NCBI GenBank assembly: GCA_900317885.1
Contig: ONIM01000005.1
Coordinates: 1-64,000, forward strand
DNA: 64,000 bases
Direction: 5' to 3'
Origin: an uncultured Bacteroidales bacterium
GTDB lineage: Bacteria > Bacteroidota > Bacteroidia > Bacteroidales > Paludibacteraceae
The translations under genes and the position numbers were made by a program. A model generated the notes under the pieces. That model had not been told where the DNA came from, did not search any database, and saw only the letters and a program-made list of their open reading frames with translations. Shown here piece after piece: positions 32,832-41,274 of this stretch. Numbering within the stretch: position 1 is the stretch's first letter; every line of letters starts with the position of its first letter.

Positions 32832-33524
32832 ATGCTGTATATCGTTCCCACACCGGTCGGCAATCTGCAGGACATGACGTTCCGCGCGATTGAGACGCTG
32901 AAATCAGTTGATCTGATTTTGGCGGAAGACACACGTACCAGCGGCGTGTTGCTGCAGCATTTTGATATCCACACGCCCTTGAAGAGCCATCATAAGTTCA
33001 ACGAACATGAGACCTCAGCGGATATCGTGGAGCGGCTGAAGGCAGGTGCCAATATCGCGCTCATCTCTGATGCCGGTACGCCGGCTATCAGCGACCCGGG
33101 GTTCTTCTTGACCCGCGCTGCCGCAGAAGCCGGTATCGAGATTCAGACGCTCCCGGGTGCGACGGCTTTTGTGCCGGCGTTAGTGGATAGCGGTCTGCCG
33201 AACAATCATTTCTACTTTGAAGGCTTCCTTCCGCAGAAGAAAGGCCGGCAGACACGTTTGCAGTACCTGGCGCAACTCGATGAGACCTTCATCATCTATG
33301 AGTCGCCTTTCCGGCTCGTGAAGACCTTGGAGCAGCTATCCCAAGTATGCGGCGAAGAGCGCAAAGCGTCCGTCACCCGCGAGATCAGTAAGATTCACGA
33401 AGAGACCGTCCGCGGGACGCTCGCTGAACTGATAGCGCATTTCAAAGCGAAAGCCCCTAAGGGTGAGATTGTCCTCTGCGTGGGAGGCATAGAAACAAAG
33501 AAAAAGGAGGAACAAGATGAGTGA
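32832..33524 (+). CDS. rsmI: 16S rRNA (cytidine-1402-2'-O)-methyltransferase
   Basis: RsmI methylates the ribose of C1402 in 16S rRNA, using S-adenosylmethionine. The 230-residue protein begins MLYIVPTPVGNLQDMTFRAI and has ILAEDTRTS, the SAM/TP-methylase block LISDAGTPAISDPG, and LPGATAFVPALVDSGLPNN. A conserved GFLPQKKGRQTRL precedes FIIYESPFRL. Length matches Bacteroidota members, which lack the small C-terminal extension of the E. coli enzyme. Start follows directly on the previous stop, and it overlaps the flippase gene by 8 bases. Confidence 0.95.
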   Translation: MLYIVPTPVGNLQDMTFRAIETLKSVDLILAEDTRTSGVLLQHFDIHTPLKSHHKFNEHETSADIVERLKAGANIALISDAGTPAISDPGFFLTRAAAEAGIEIQTLPGATAFVPALVDSGLPNNHFYFEGFLPQKKGRQTRLQYLAQLDETFIIYESPFRLVKTLEQLSQVCGEERKASVTREISKIHEETVRGTLAELIAHFKAKAPKGEIVLCVGGIETKKKEEQDE

Positions 33525-34977
33525 GATGAAATCCCTGGCGAAGGACACCGCTATCTATGGTTTGAGTTCGATAATAGGTAAGTTTCTGAACTACCTGCTC
33601 GTACCGCTCTACACGTACGCTTTAGCGCGTACGGCGGACTATGGTATTGTGACGAATATCTACGCCTGGACGGCCTTGCTGCTGGTGATCCTCACATACG
33701 GCATGGAGACAGGGTTCTTCCGTTTCGCCAATCGTGAAGATTACGACCCGAAGAGTGTCTATAAAACAGCCTACATCACATTGCTTATCAGTAGTGCGAT
33801 GTTTACGATGCTTGTCTTCATTTTCCACCAACCGATAGCGAATATTCTCGGCTATCCCGATCATTCGGAGTTTGTGGAGATGATGTTTGCTACAGTGGCT
33901 GTCGATGCGTTTGCGTGCATCCCCTTTGCGTACTTGCGGTACCGGAAACGACCGATCGTTTTTGCGGCACTCAAGTTGCTGTTTGTGCTACTGAACATCG
34001 GTTTTAACATCCTTTTCTTAGTAGTCTTGGGCAAGAACGATGTGTTCTATGTCTTCCTCAGTAACATCTTAGCGACGACGATCCAGACGCTCTGCCTCTT
34101 GCCGTTCACGATGCCGAAAGGCGGACAGTTCAGCGCACCTGTACTCAAAGAGATGCTGCGTTATTCGCTGCCGTTGCTGGTACTCGGCGTAGCAGGAATC
34201 ATGAACCAGACATTAGACCGCATCCTCTTCCCGTATCTCTATACCGGCGAGGACGCACAGGCACAACTCGGTATCTACGGAGCGTGCTTCAAGGTAGCGA
34301 TGGTGATGATGATGTTCACCCAGGCCTTCCGCTATGCGTACGAGCCGTTTGTATTCGCAAAACACAAAGACCGACAATCTGTGGAAGCCTACGCCGATGC
34401 GATGAAGTACTACATCATCTTCTCGTACCTCATCCTCTTGGGCGTGATCTTCTATCTGGATATCTTCCGGTACATCGTCTCGAGCGCTTATTGGGAGGGC
34501 TTGAAGATTGTGCCGGTAGTCCTCTGGACGTACGTCTTCCAGGGCATCTACTTCAACCTTTCGTTCTGGTACAAACTGACGGACGAGACCAAATGGGGCG
34601 CGTATTTCTCGCTCATCGGCTTATGTATCACGCTGGTTCTTCAGATCGTCGGCGTGCCGCGCATCGGTTATTGGGCGTCTTGCGGCAGTAGCCTCGTTTG
34701 CTACTTCGTGATCATGCTCCTCTCCTATTTCATCGGTCAGAAGAAAGCCCCGATTCCCTACGACCTCAAGAGTATCGGCGGTTACACAGCGCTGACGCTC
34801 GGGCTGCTGGGGGGTTACTATGCCTTCCGGCTGTATTATGTACAAAACATGTGGGCGCTGATGGGTATCGGCACGGTACTGATCGGCATCTACCTATTTA
34901 TATTAACCCGTAAAGATTTTCCTATTCAAAATGTTCTCAGGAATCGTAGAAACAATGGCTCAAGTCGTCAAGATTGA
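33517..34977 (+). CDS. Polysaccharide flippase (Wzx/MATE-like, MOP superfamily)
   Basis: This 486-residue membrane protein with 12-14 hydrophobic segments begins MSEMKSLAKDTAIYGLSSII, a start typical of oligosaccharide flippases, which move lipid-linked sugar units across the inner membrane. Conserved helical cores include FLNYLLVPLYTYALA and LLVLGVAGIMNQTLDRILFP. It overlaps rsmI by 8 bases and ribE by 47 bases in another frame, an unusually deep overlap. Substrate is unknown; no glycosyltransferase cluster is nearby, so a housekeeping lipid-linked substrate is possible. A second protein of the same superfamily lies at 37506. Confidence 0.88.
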   Translation: MSEMKSLAKDTAIYGLSSIIGKFLNYLLVPLYTYALARTADYGIVTNIYAWTALLLVILTYGMETGFFRFANREDYDPKSVYKTAYITLLISSAMFTMLVFIFHQPIANILGYPDHSEFVEMMFATVAVDAFACIPFAYLRYRKRPIVFAALKLLFVLLNIGFNILFLVVLGKNDVFYVFLSNILATTIQTLCLLPFTMPKGGQFSAPVLKEMLRYSLPLLVLGVAGIMNQTLDRILFPYLYTGEDAQAQLGIYGACFKVAMVMMMFTQAFRYAYEPFVFAKHKDRQSVEAYADAMKYYIIFSYLILLGVIFYLDIFRYIVSSAYWEGLKIVPVVLWTYVFQGIYFNLSFWYKLTDETKWGAYFSLIGLCITLVLQIVGVPRIGYWASCGSSLVCYFVIMLLSYFIGQKKAPIPYDLKSIGGYTALTLGLLGGYYAFRLYYVQNMWALMGIGTVLIGIYLFILTRKDFPIQNVLRNRRNNGSSRQD

Positions 34978-35551
34978 GACTGAGCAAACCAATAAACACT
35001 TTACCCTCCGCAACCCCTTTGGCGAGCCGCTGTCAATCGACCAGTCGATTGCGCACAACGGCGTGTGCCTGACGGTGGTGAAGATTGAGGGCGACCTCTA
35101 TACCGTCACAGCGATGCAGGAGTCCCTGCGTCTGACCAACCTCGACTTGCTGAAAGTCGGCGATTGGGTCAACGTAGAGCGCTCGATGCTCATGGGCGGT
35201 CGTCTGGACGGACACATCGTACAAGGCCATGTGGATCAGAAAGCGGTCTGCATCGACGCCCACGAGACCGATGGTAGTTGGTACTACCGCTTTGAGTACG
35301 AGACCTCCAGAGAGATGATCGAGCGCGGGTATTTCTGCGTGGACAAAGGTTCAGTAACCATCAACGGCGTCAGCCTGACGGTTTGCGAACCCGACATCCA
35401 AGGCGACAAAGGCTATGTATCCGTGTGCATCATCCCCTATACCGAGGAGAATACCAACTTCAAGTATATCCAAGCCGGCACGGTGGTGAACCTCGAGTTT
35501 GACATCCTCGGCAAGTACATGGCGCGCTATGCAGCTATCTTAAAATCATAA
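34931..35551 (+). CDS. ribE: Riboflavin synthase alpha chain
   Basis: Riboflavin synthase converts two molecules of 6,7-dimethyl-8-ribityllumazine to riboflavin. The 206-residue protein has the two lumazine-binding repeats: MFSGIVETMAQVVKIE...GVCLTVV...GGRLDGHIVQGHVD, and the second from about residue 100 with VDKGSVTINGVSLTV and LEFDILGKYMARY. The N-terminal MFSGIVE is diagnostic. No FMN riboswitch is visible upstream; the start lies inside the flippase gene. It is followed by a 7-bp AT-rich array that runs into the start of the FKBP gene. Confidence 0.96.
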   Translation: MFSGIVETMAQVVKIETEQTNKHFTLRNPFGEPLSIDQSIAHNGVCLTVVKIEGDLYTVTAMQESLRLTNLDLLKVGDWVNVERSMLMGGRLDGHIVQGHVDQKAVCIDAHETDGSWYYRFEYETSREMIERGYFCVDKGSVTINGVSLTVCEPDIQGDKGYVSVCIIPYTEENTNFKYIQAGTVVNLEFDILGKYMARYAAILKS

Positions 35552-35584
35552 ATTCAAAATTTGAAATCATAAATTAAAAATCAT
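35543..35584 (+). repeat. 7-bp AT-rich tandem array (6 units) between ribE and FKBP genes
   Basis: Units are AAATCAT, AAATTCA, AAATTTG, AAATCAT, AAATTAA and AAATCAT. The array begins at the ribE stop, and its last unit supplies the AT of the FKBP ATG (35583). It resembles the in-gene array at 22717-22758. Confidence 0.88.
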
Positions 35585-36167
35585 GGACAAAATTAGTTAT
35601 GCATTAGGCCTCTCAATGGGTCAAAACCTCATGGGCAGCGGCGTAGAGAAACTGAACTATCAGGACCTCGCAGCCGGCATCGAAGATGTACTGACCCATC
35701 AGCAACCCAAGATCAGCTATCAGGAGGCACAACAGGTATTGAACACCTTCTTCCAGGAGTTGGAGCAGAAGATCGCCGGCGCAGCGAAAGAGGCAGGAGA
35801 GAAATTCCTCGCCGAGAACGCCAAACGCGAAGGCGTCAAAGTAACGGAATCCGGTCTGCAGTACGAGATCCTCGAGCCGTCGCTCGGTCAAAAACCGAAA
35901 GCAACCGACACCGTGCGCGTACACTACGAAGGTACACTGATCGATGGTACCGTTTTCGACAGTTCCTACAAACGCGGCGAGTCTATCACTTTCCCGCTGA
36001 ACGGCGTCATCAAAGGCTGGACCGAAGGACTTCAACTGATGTCGATCGGATCAAAGTACAAATTCTTCATCCCCTATCAACTGGCTTACGGCGAGCGCGG
36101 AGCAGGAGCATCGATTCCCCCGTACGCAGCCCTCATCTTTACCGTTGAACTTTTAGGAATTGAGTAA
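35583..36167 (+). CDS. FKBP-type peptidyl-prolyl isomerase (Mip/FkpA-like)
   Basis: This 194-residue protein has no signal peptide. An N-terminal helical dimerisation domain (MDKISYALGLSMGQNLMGSG to about residue 85) is followed by the FKBP domain: [48 protein letters not shown] and YGERGAGASIPPYAALIFTV. The aromatic and Asp residues of the active site are present. FKBPs of this type speed proline isomerisation and have chaperone activity. The domain is very similar to that of the following lipoprotein, suggesting a local duplication. Confidence 0.93.
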   Translation: MDKISYALGLSMGQNLMGSGVEKLNYQDLAAGIEDVLTHQQPKISYQEAQQVLNTFFQELEQKIAGAAKEAGEKFLAENAKREGVKVTESGLQYEILEPSLGQKPKATDTVRVHYEGTLIDGTVFDSSYKRGESITFPLNGVIKGWTEGLQLMSIGSKYKFFIPYQLAYGERGAGASIPPYAALIFTVELLGIE

Positions 36168-36194
36168 TAACAAAAAAAATGAAGGTTCGTGCAA

Positions 36195-36225
36195 GTCGAG
36201 TGTAAGCTCGCTTACGCAACTCGAC
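36195..36225. repeat. Hairpin between the two FKBP genes
   Basis: GTCGAGT-GTAAG-CTCG-CTTAC-GCA-ACTCGAC forms a 7+5 bp stem with a 3-base bulge. No T-run follows on either strand, so it resembles a REP-like or RNA-stability hairpin rather than a terminator. Confidence 0.7.
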
Positions 36226-36261
36226 GCAGCCGAAGCTCCAGAATTTTAATTTATTAAAATT

Positions 36262-37506
36262 ATGAAAAAGATTAGTATCTTTTTGCTTGCCGTAATGGCT
36301 ATGATTTCCTGCGGCAACAGTTACAAGGCACAAGATGCCGTATTAGAGAACGAAGCGGACTCCGTGAACTATGCGCTGGGTCTGCTCAATGGTCTGCAGA
36401 TTAAGAACCGTTTCCTGGCTAACGACAGCAGCGATGCCGCCGTTGCAGAGTTTATCGACGCCCTCGAGGCTGCTTATCAGGGTAAAGAAGAGTCCCTGAG
36501 CGATATTGAGCAAACGGGGCGTCAGTTCGGTATCTCCGTTAAGAACTTTGAGCAGAAGGGTCTGGCGGAGAATAAAGACTGGACGCTCAACGAGCGAATC
36601 TTCCTCCAGGGTCTTGTAAACGCCCTCTACGAGGACACTACCGTCATGCAGGAAGCCGAGGCGGAGAGCTTCCTTATGTCCTGCTATCAGAGCAACCGTC
36701 AGATGGAAGCAGGTAAGGTCGTTTACTCCAAATGTCCGAGCAAAGCGAAGACCATCGAGTTGGCTTCCGCTATCGACTCGCTCAACTATGCCTTCGGTCT
36801 TATGAACGGACAGCAGATTCGCACGTACGTCCTCGCTGAGGATACTACCGGCAAAGCAGAGGAGACCTTCATTGAGAATGTCAACAAAGGTATGAAGGAG
36901 AACATGCGCAACCCGCAAGTAGTAGCTATGGCGAAGAATATCGGTAAGGCTATCCGCGAGCAAGAACCCGTTGGTCTGCTGGGTATCGATGGTCTGGAGA
37001 CCAACTTCGAGCTTCTCAAACAGGGTTTCATCAACGGTCTGTATAATTACACCTCTCAGTTTGACAGCCAGGCTGCTAACATTTATGTAGAGGGAGTCAT
37101 CAACCGCCTCAAATACGGCGAGGCCAAAGCAGCAGGTGAGAAGTTCCTGCAGGAGAACGCGCTCCGCGAAGAGGTTAAAGTAACCGAATCCGGCCTTCAG
37201 TACGAAGTACTCGTGCAGGGTAAAGGTCCGAAACCGACCGCAGAGCAGACCGTCAAAGTACACTACGAGGGCACCCTCATTGATGGCACAGTCTTCGACA
37301 GCTCCTACCAACGCGGAGAGCCGATTGAGTTCCCGCTGAACGGCGTCATCAAAGGTTGGACCGAAGGCCTGCAACTCATGCCGAAGGGTTCGAAATACAA
37401 ACTCTACATCCCGTATGAATTAGGTTACGGCGAGCGCGGAGCTGGTCAGTCCATCCCTCCGTTTGCAGCGTTGATCTTCACAGTCGAACTGCTGGATATT
37501 AAGTAA
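36262..37506 (+). CDS. FKBP-type peptidyl-prolyl isomerase lipoprotein with two helical N-terminal modules
   Basis: This 414-residue lipoprotein has lipobox AMISC (Cys17). It contains two tandem copies of the FKBP_N-like helical module: about 30-150 ([20 protein letters not shown]) and about 165-290 ([20 protein letters not shown]). One FKBP domain (about 295-414) follows, with [20 protein letters not shown] and [20 protein letters not shown]. The FKBP domain is almost identical to that of the preceding protein. A doubled dimerisation arm is unusual; it may build a larger periplasmic chaperone cradle. The TAA shares its last base with the next ATG. Confidence 0.92.
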   Translation: MKKISIFLLAVMAMISCGNSYKAQDAVLENEADSVNYALGLLNGLQIKNRFLANDSSDAAVAEFIDALEAAYQGKEESLSDIEQTGRQFGISVKNFEQKGLAENKDWTLNERIFLQGLVNALYEDTTVMQEAEAESFLMSCYQSNRQMEAGKVVYSKCPSKAKTIELASAIDSLNYAFGLMNGQQIRTYVLAEDTTGKAEETFIENVNKGMKENMRNPQVVAMAKNIGKAIREQEPVGLLGIDGLETNFELLKQGFINGLYNYTSQFDSQAANIYVEGVINRLKYGEAKAAGEKFLQENALREEVKVTESGLQYEVLVQGKGPKPTAEQTVKVHYEGTLIDGTVFDSSYQRGEPIEFPLNGVIKGWTEGLQLMPKGSKYKLYIPYELGYGERGAGQSIPPFAALIFTVELLDIK

Positions 37507-38999
37507 TGGGAGTTATCGCCAAGCAATCGGTTCGTGGTACAATAGTGACCTATTTAGGCATCGCCGTCGGCGTTGTCACCACGTTCTTTGTGCTAACCCG
37601 TTTCCTCACTACCGAGGAAATCGGGTTGGCACGAGTGCTTGTCGATGCTGCTACGCTTTTCATCGGTCTGGCGCAGTTAGGCACAAACGCCAGTATCATT
37701 CGTTTCTACCCGTACTTTCGGGAAAAAGACAGCAACGAGGATCACGGTTTCTTCTTCTGGGCGTTGGTCGTTCCGATGATCGGGTTTATCCTCTTTGCTA
37801 TCCTCTATTGGGCATGCAGCGTTCCCTTGGGCGCTTGGTTTGGCGACAAATCGCCGCTATTTGTGGAGTATTATTATTTTGTGCTTCCCCTGGCGTTCTT
37901 TATGCTCTACCAGACGATTTACGAGAGTACCTGCAATGTGCTCATGCATATCGTCGTGCCCCGTGCCGTGCGGGAGTTGGTTGTGCGGATTGGTCTGCTG
38001 GCGCTCTATCTGCTGTATGCCTTCCGATTCCTTTCGCTCGATGGGTTTGTGATCGGTCTTTGCGCTAACTACGCGCTGGCGGCGCTCATTAACATGGCGT
38101 ATTTCTTCTCCCTTAAGCCGATTCGTCTCAAGCCCGATTGGACCTACCTGAAGAGCAATCCTGCGCTCGTTCGCCGCTATCTGGTGTACACGGGCTTCCT
38201 CTTGCTCTCTGCCGCCACTACAGTCTTAGCCCCTACTCTCTCATCGTTCTTCGTAACGGCTAAGATGGGTCTGGACACCACCGGCATCTTCGCGATTGCT
38301 ACGTACATGGCAGTCATGGTCAGTGTGCCGAATCGCTCTGTCTCTGCCATCGCCTCACCACAATTAGCGCGGGCCATCAAAGAGGATAACCGCGAAGAGT
38401 GCTCGCATCTCACACGCCAGGTGACGCGGAACATGCTTCTCATCGGCGGATTTATTCTGCTGACCATCTGGATCAATATTGACTTGATTTTTCATATTCT
38501 ACCTAACGGTGCTACCTTCGCGCAAGCCAAAAACGTAGTACTTATCTTGGGTGTCAGCCAATTGATTTTGGGGACATTCGCTATCTGTTTTACCGCCTTG
38601 AACTACTCGCGGTATTATGCGTTGAGTCTGATTTTCTCGCTGGTCCTGACGATCAGCGCACTGCTGCTCAATAACTATCTGGTTCCGCTACTGGGCATGG
38701 AAGGCGCGGCTCTGAGCAACCTGCTCTCGTACAGCCTTTATTATATTCTGATTATCGCCACGGTAGTGCCCTTAGGCGGGTTCCATGTAGTGGATCGCAA
38801 GTGGTGGCATATCGCCTTGCTGTTAGCCGGGCTCTTTGCTCTCAATGCGCTATGGAGCATGTATGCGCCACTGCCGAATATATGGTTCGACAGCCTCCTC
38901 CGCAGCCTCGTACTCATCGGCGGAGGACTCTATGTCGCTTATAAAGCCCAACTCTCTCCGGAGATCAATGACCAACTGAAGAAATGCGTTATTTCATAA
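37506..38999 (+). CDS. Polysaccharide flippase-like membrane protein (MOP superfamily)
   Basis: This 497-residue polytopic membrane protein begins [20 protein letters not shown], a typical start of lipid-linked oligosaccharide flippases. Conserved features include GLARVLVDAATLFIGLAQLG, a central GTNASIIRFYPYFR and repeated helix hairpins. It is a distant paralogue of the protein at 33517. It overlaps the FKBP stop by one base and truA by 16 bases, so it is part of the same transcript. Substrate is unknown. Confidence 0.87.
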   Translation: MGVIAKQSVRGTIVTYLGIAVGVVTTFFVLTRFLTTEEIGLARVLVDAATLFIGLAQLGTNASIIRFYPYFREKDSNEDHGFFFWALVVPMIGFILFAILYWACSVPLGAWFGDKSPLFVEYYYFVLPLAFFMLYQTIYESTCNVLMHIVVPRAVRELVVRIGLLALYLLYAFRFLSLDGFVIGLCANYALAALINMAYFFSLKPIRLKPDWTYLKSNPALVRRYLVYTGFLLLSAATTVLAPTLSSFFVTAKMGLDTTGIFAIATYMAVMVSVPNRSVSAIASPQLARAIKEDNREECSHLTRQVTRNMLLIGGFILLTIWINIDLIFHILPNGATFAQAKNVVLILGVSQLILGTFAICFTALNYSRYYALSLIFSLVLTISALLLNNYLVPLLGMEGAALSNLLSYSLYYILIIATVVPLGGFHVVDRKWWHIALLLAGLFALNALWSMYAPLPNIWFDSLLRSLVLIGGGLYVAYKAQLSPEINDQLKKCVIS

Positions 39000-39730
39000 C
39001 CTTCTCATATGACGGTACGTCGTTCCACGGCTCGCAGAGCCAGCCCAACGGCAACACGGTGCAAGCCGAGATGGAGGCAGCTTTTGCTACCATCCTGCGG
39101 CGCCTTGTGCCTTTGACTTTCGCCGGACGCACGGACGCAGGGGTTCATGCCGAGAAGATGGTAGCGCATTTTGATGTCGAGAGCGCAGTGCCTGCAAATT
39201 TTGGCGCACGGCTCAATAATCTCCTGCCGCCTTCCATCGCCATCAGCGATCTTCGCCTCGTGCGCGACGATGCTCATGCGCGATTCGACGCTACGGCACG
39301 CACATACCGCTATCGCATTACCACCCGCAAAGACCCGTTCCTCCATATTAACCACACGCGTGTGGCTCCGGGGCTGGATTTCGAGGCGATGAACAAAGCC
39401 GCAGCACTGCTGCTCGGCAAACAGGATTTTGCTTCTTTCTGCCGCGTCCACACGGACGTAAAGACCACCATCTGCGATGTGCGCGAAGCGAAATGGATAC
39501 AGGAGTCTGAAACGGAGTATTCCTTCCTCATCACCGCCGACCGGTTTCTGCGTAACATGGTTCGCGCAGTAGTCGGAACCCTCTTTGAGGTCGGACGAAG
39601 ACATATCCCCCCCGAAGCGATGGCGGAGGTTATTGACGCACATCATCGTTCTTCGGCAGGCCATTCGGCGCCCGCGGAAGGACTATCATTAATAGAAATC
39701 ATTTATCCGCAAAATATTTACCAACCATGA
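38984..39730 (+). CDS. truA: tRNA pseudouridine(38-40) synthase
   Basis: TruA makes pseudouridine at positions 38-40 in the anticodon stem of tRNAs. The 248-residue protein begins MRYFITFSYDGTSFHGSQSQ; the catalytic block is LTFAGRTDAGVHA with Asp51. Other family segments are FDATARTYRYRI, DFASFCRVHTDVKTTICDV and FLRNMVRAVVGTLFEVGRR. Length is normal. It overlaps the flippase gene by 16 bases and the GH28 gene by 4 (ATGA), which couples a tRNA-modification gene to a pectin enzyme. Confidence 0.96.
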   Translation: MRYFITFSYDGTSFHGSQSQPNGNTVQAEMEAAFATILRRLVPLTFAGRTDAGVHAEKMVAHFDVESAVPANFGARLNNLLPPSIAISDLRLVRDDAHARFDATARTYRYRITTRKDPFLHINHTRVAPGLDFEAMNKAAALLLGKQDFASFCRVHTDVKTTICDVREAKWIQESETEYSFLITADRFLRNMVRAVVGTLFEVGRRHIPPEAMAEVIDAHHRSSAGHSAPAEGLSLIEIIYPQNIYQP

Positions 39731-41274
39731 GAAAAATCACTCTCTTGCTGCTTGCCGCAGCTGTTTTAGGCGCTTGTACATCAGCGTCAAAGTATCAAAC
39801 GACCCGGCAGAAGGACATCGATGCGTTGACCAAATCGGCTTCCTTTGAAATGCCCAAAGTAGTTGTACCTTCGTTCCCGAAGAGCACGTTTAACATCCTC
39901 GACTACGGAGCTGACAACACCGGCATCGCTTTGGCTACCGAAGCGATTCAAAAAGCCATCGACGAGTGTACAGCTGCCGGCGGAGGAACAGTCATCATCC
40001 CGGAAGGTATCTACACTACCGGACCGATCACCCTCAAGTCCAACGTCCGTCTCTTCACCGAGAAGAACTCCTTCATCGTCTTCAGCCACGACCTCGATCT
40101 TTATGAGATCTACGATGAGTGGTTCGAAGGCATCCCGACCAAGCGATGCACCTCCCCGCTTAACGCACGCGACGCAGAGAACATCGCCATCACCGGCTAC
40201 GGCACTTTCAACGGTAACGGCGATTGGTGGCGTCCGCTCAAGAAATCCAAGATGGCTCCGGGTCAATGGAAGAAACACCTCAAGGAGAAAGGCGGCGTAG
40301 TAACCGAGAATGATATCTGGTATCCGGATAGCGCATCGATCCTGGCGCAGACCTATTGCGTGGACCAGAACGTACCCGTCATCACCGACGACAGCCTCTG
40401 GCAGGTAGTAAAATCGTTCCTCCGCCCGGTAATGCTTCATTTCGTAGGATGCAAGAATATCCTCCTCGAGGGCGTAACTTTCGAGAACAGCCCGGCATGG
40501 AACCTCCACCCCATGTGCTGCGAGAACCTCATCCTGCGTGACCTCAATGTCCGCAACCCCTGGTACAGTCAGAACGGCGACGGCGTGGATGTGGAGTCCT
40601 GCAAGAATGTGGTGATTGCGCGCTGCTCCTTCGACGTGGGTGACGACGCTATCTGCATGAAGTCCGGGAAGGACAAACCCGGTCGCGACCGCGGCATCCC
40701 GACGGAGAACGTGGTAGTCGATGACTGCGTCGTTTATCATGGTCACGGCGGTTTCGTCTGCGGCTCGGAGATGTCCGGCGGCATCAAGAATGTTGAGGTA
40801 CGCAACAACCTCTATATCGGTACCGATGTCGGACTGCGTTTCAAGTCCACCCGCGGCCGCGGTGGTGTGGTAGAGAACATCTATATCAACGGCGTCAACA
40901 TGGTGAATATCCCGAACGAAGGACTCCTCTTCGACCTCTTCTACGGCGGTAAAGGCGCCGGTGAAGAAACCGAAGAAGAACTCGCAGCCCGCATGAATGC
41001 AGAAGCTACGGCTGTAAGCGAAGAGACACCGGCGTTCAAGAATATCGTCATCGAGAATGTCAAGGGTGCGAATATCAAACGCGCCATCTATTTCAATGGT
41101 CTGCCCGAGCAGAAGATTGAGAATGTCACCCTGCGTAACATCACAATGTCCGCTACCGAAGGTGCCCTCTTCCGCCAGACCAACGGCCTTGTCATCGACA
41201 ATGTCAATATCCAGGCTCAGAAAGGCGAAGCCTTCACCCTCGCGCCGTCCGTAGAGAATGTCAAGATTAACTGA
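39727..41274 (+). CDS. GH28 polygalacturonase-type lipoprotein
   Basis: GH28 enzymes hydrolyse galacturonan or rhamnogalacturonan by inversion on a right-handed beta-helix. The 515-residue protein has lipobox LGAC (Cys17), the pectate-lyase-like start FNILDYGADNTGIALATEAI, and the catalytic set: NGDGVDVES (Asp285/Asp288), VGDDAICMKSG (Asp307, Asp308), GHGGF (His340) and LRFKSTRGRGG. An Asp/Glu-rich insertion (GEETEEELAARMNAEATAVS) is near 420. It overlaps truA by 4 bases, and the DUF4861-like gene begins 17 bases before its end. It could act on pectin together with that protein and the acetylesterase at 57353. Confidence 0.93.
   Translation: MRKITLLLLAAAVLGACTSASKYQTTRQKDIDALTKSASFEMPKVVVPSFPKSTFNILDYGADNTGIALATEAIQKAIDECTAAGGGTVIIPEGIYTTGPITLKSNVRLFTEKNSFIVFSHDLDLYEIYDEWFEGIPTKRCTSPLNARDAENIAITGYGTFNGNGDWWRPLKKSKMAPGQWKKHLKEKGGVVTENDIWYPDSASILAQTYCVDQNVPVITDDSLWQVVKSFLRPVMLHFVGCKNILLEGVTFENSPAWNLHPMCCENLILRDLNVRNPWYSQNGDGVDVESCKNVVIARCSFDVGDDAICMKSGKDKPGRDRGIPTENVVVDDCVVYHGHGGFVCGSEMSGGIKNVEVRNNLYIGTDVGLRFKSTRGRGGVVENIYINGVNMVNIPNEGLLFDLFYGGKGAGEETEEELAARMNAEATAVSEETPAFKNIVIENVKGANIKRAIYFNGLPEQKIENVTLRNITMSATEGALFRQTNGLVIDNVNIQAQKGEAFTLAPSVENVKIN

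Noticed and set aside
36343-37374. 343-codon minus-strand frame opposite the FKBP lipoprotein
   Set aside because: Shadow of a well-supported gene.
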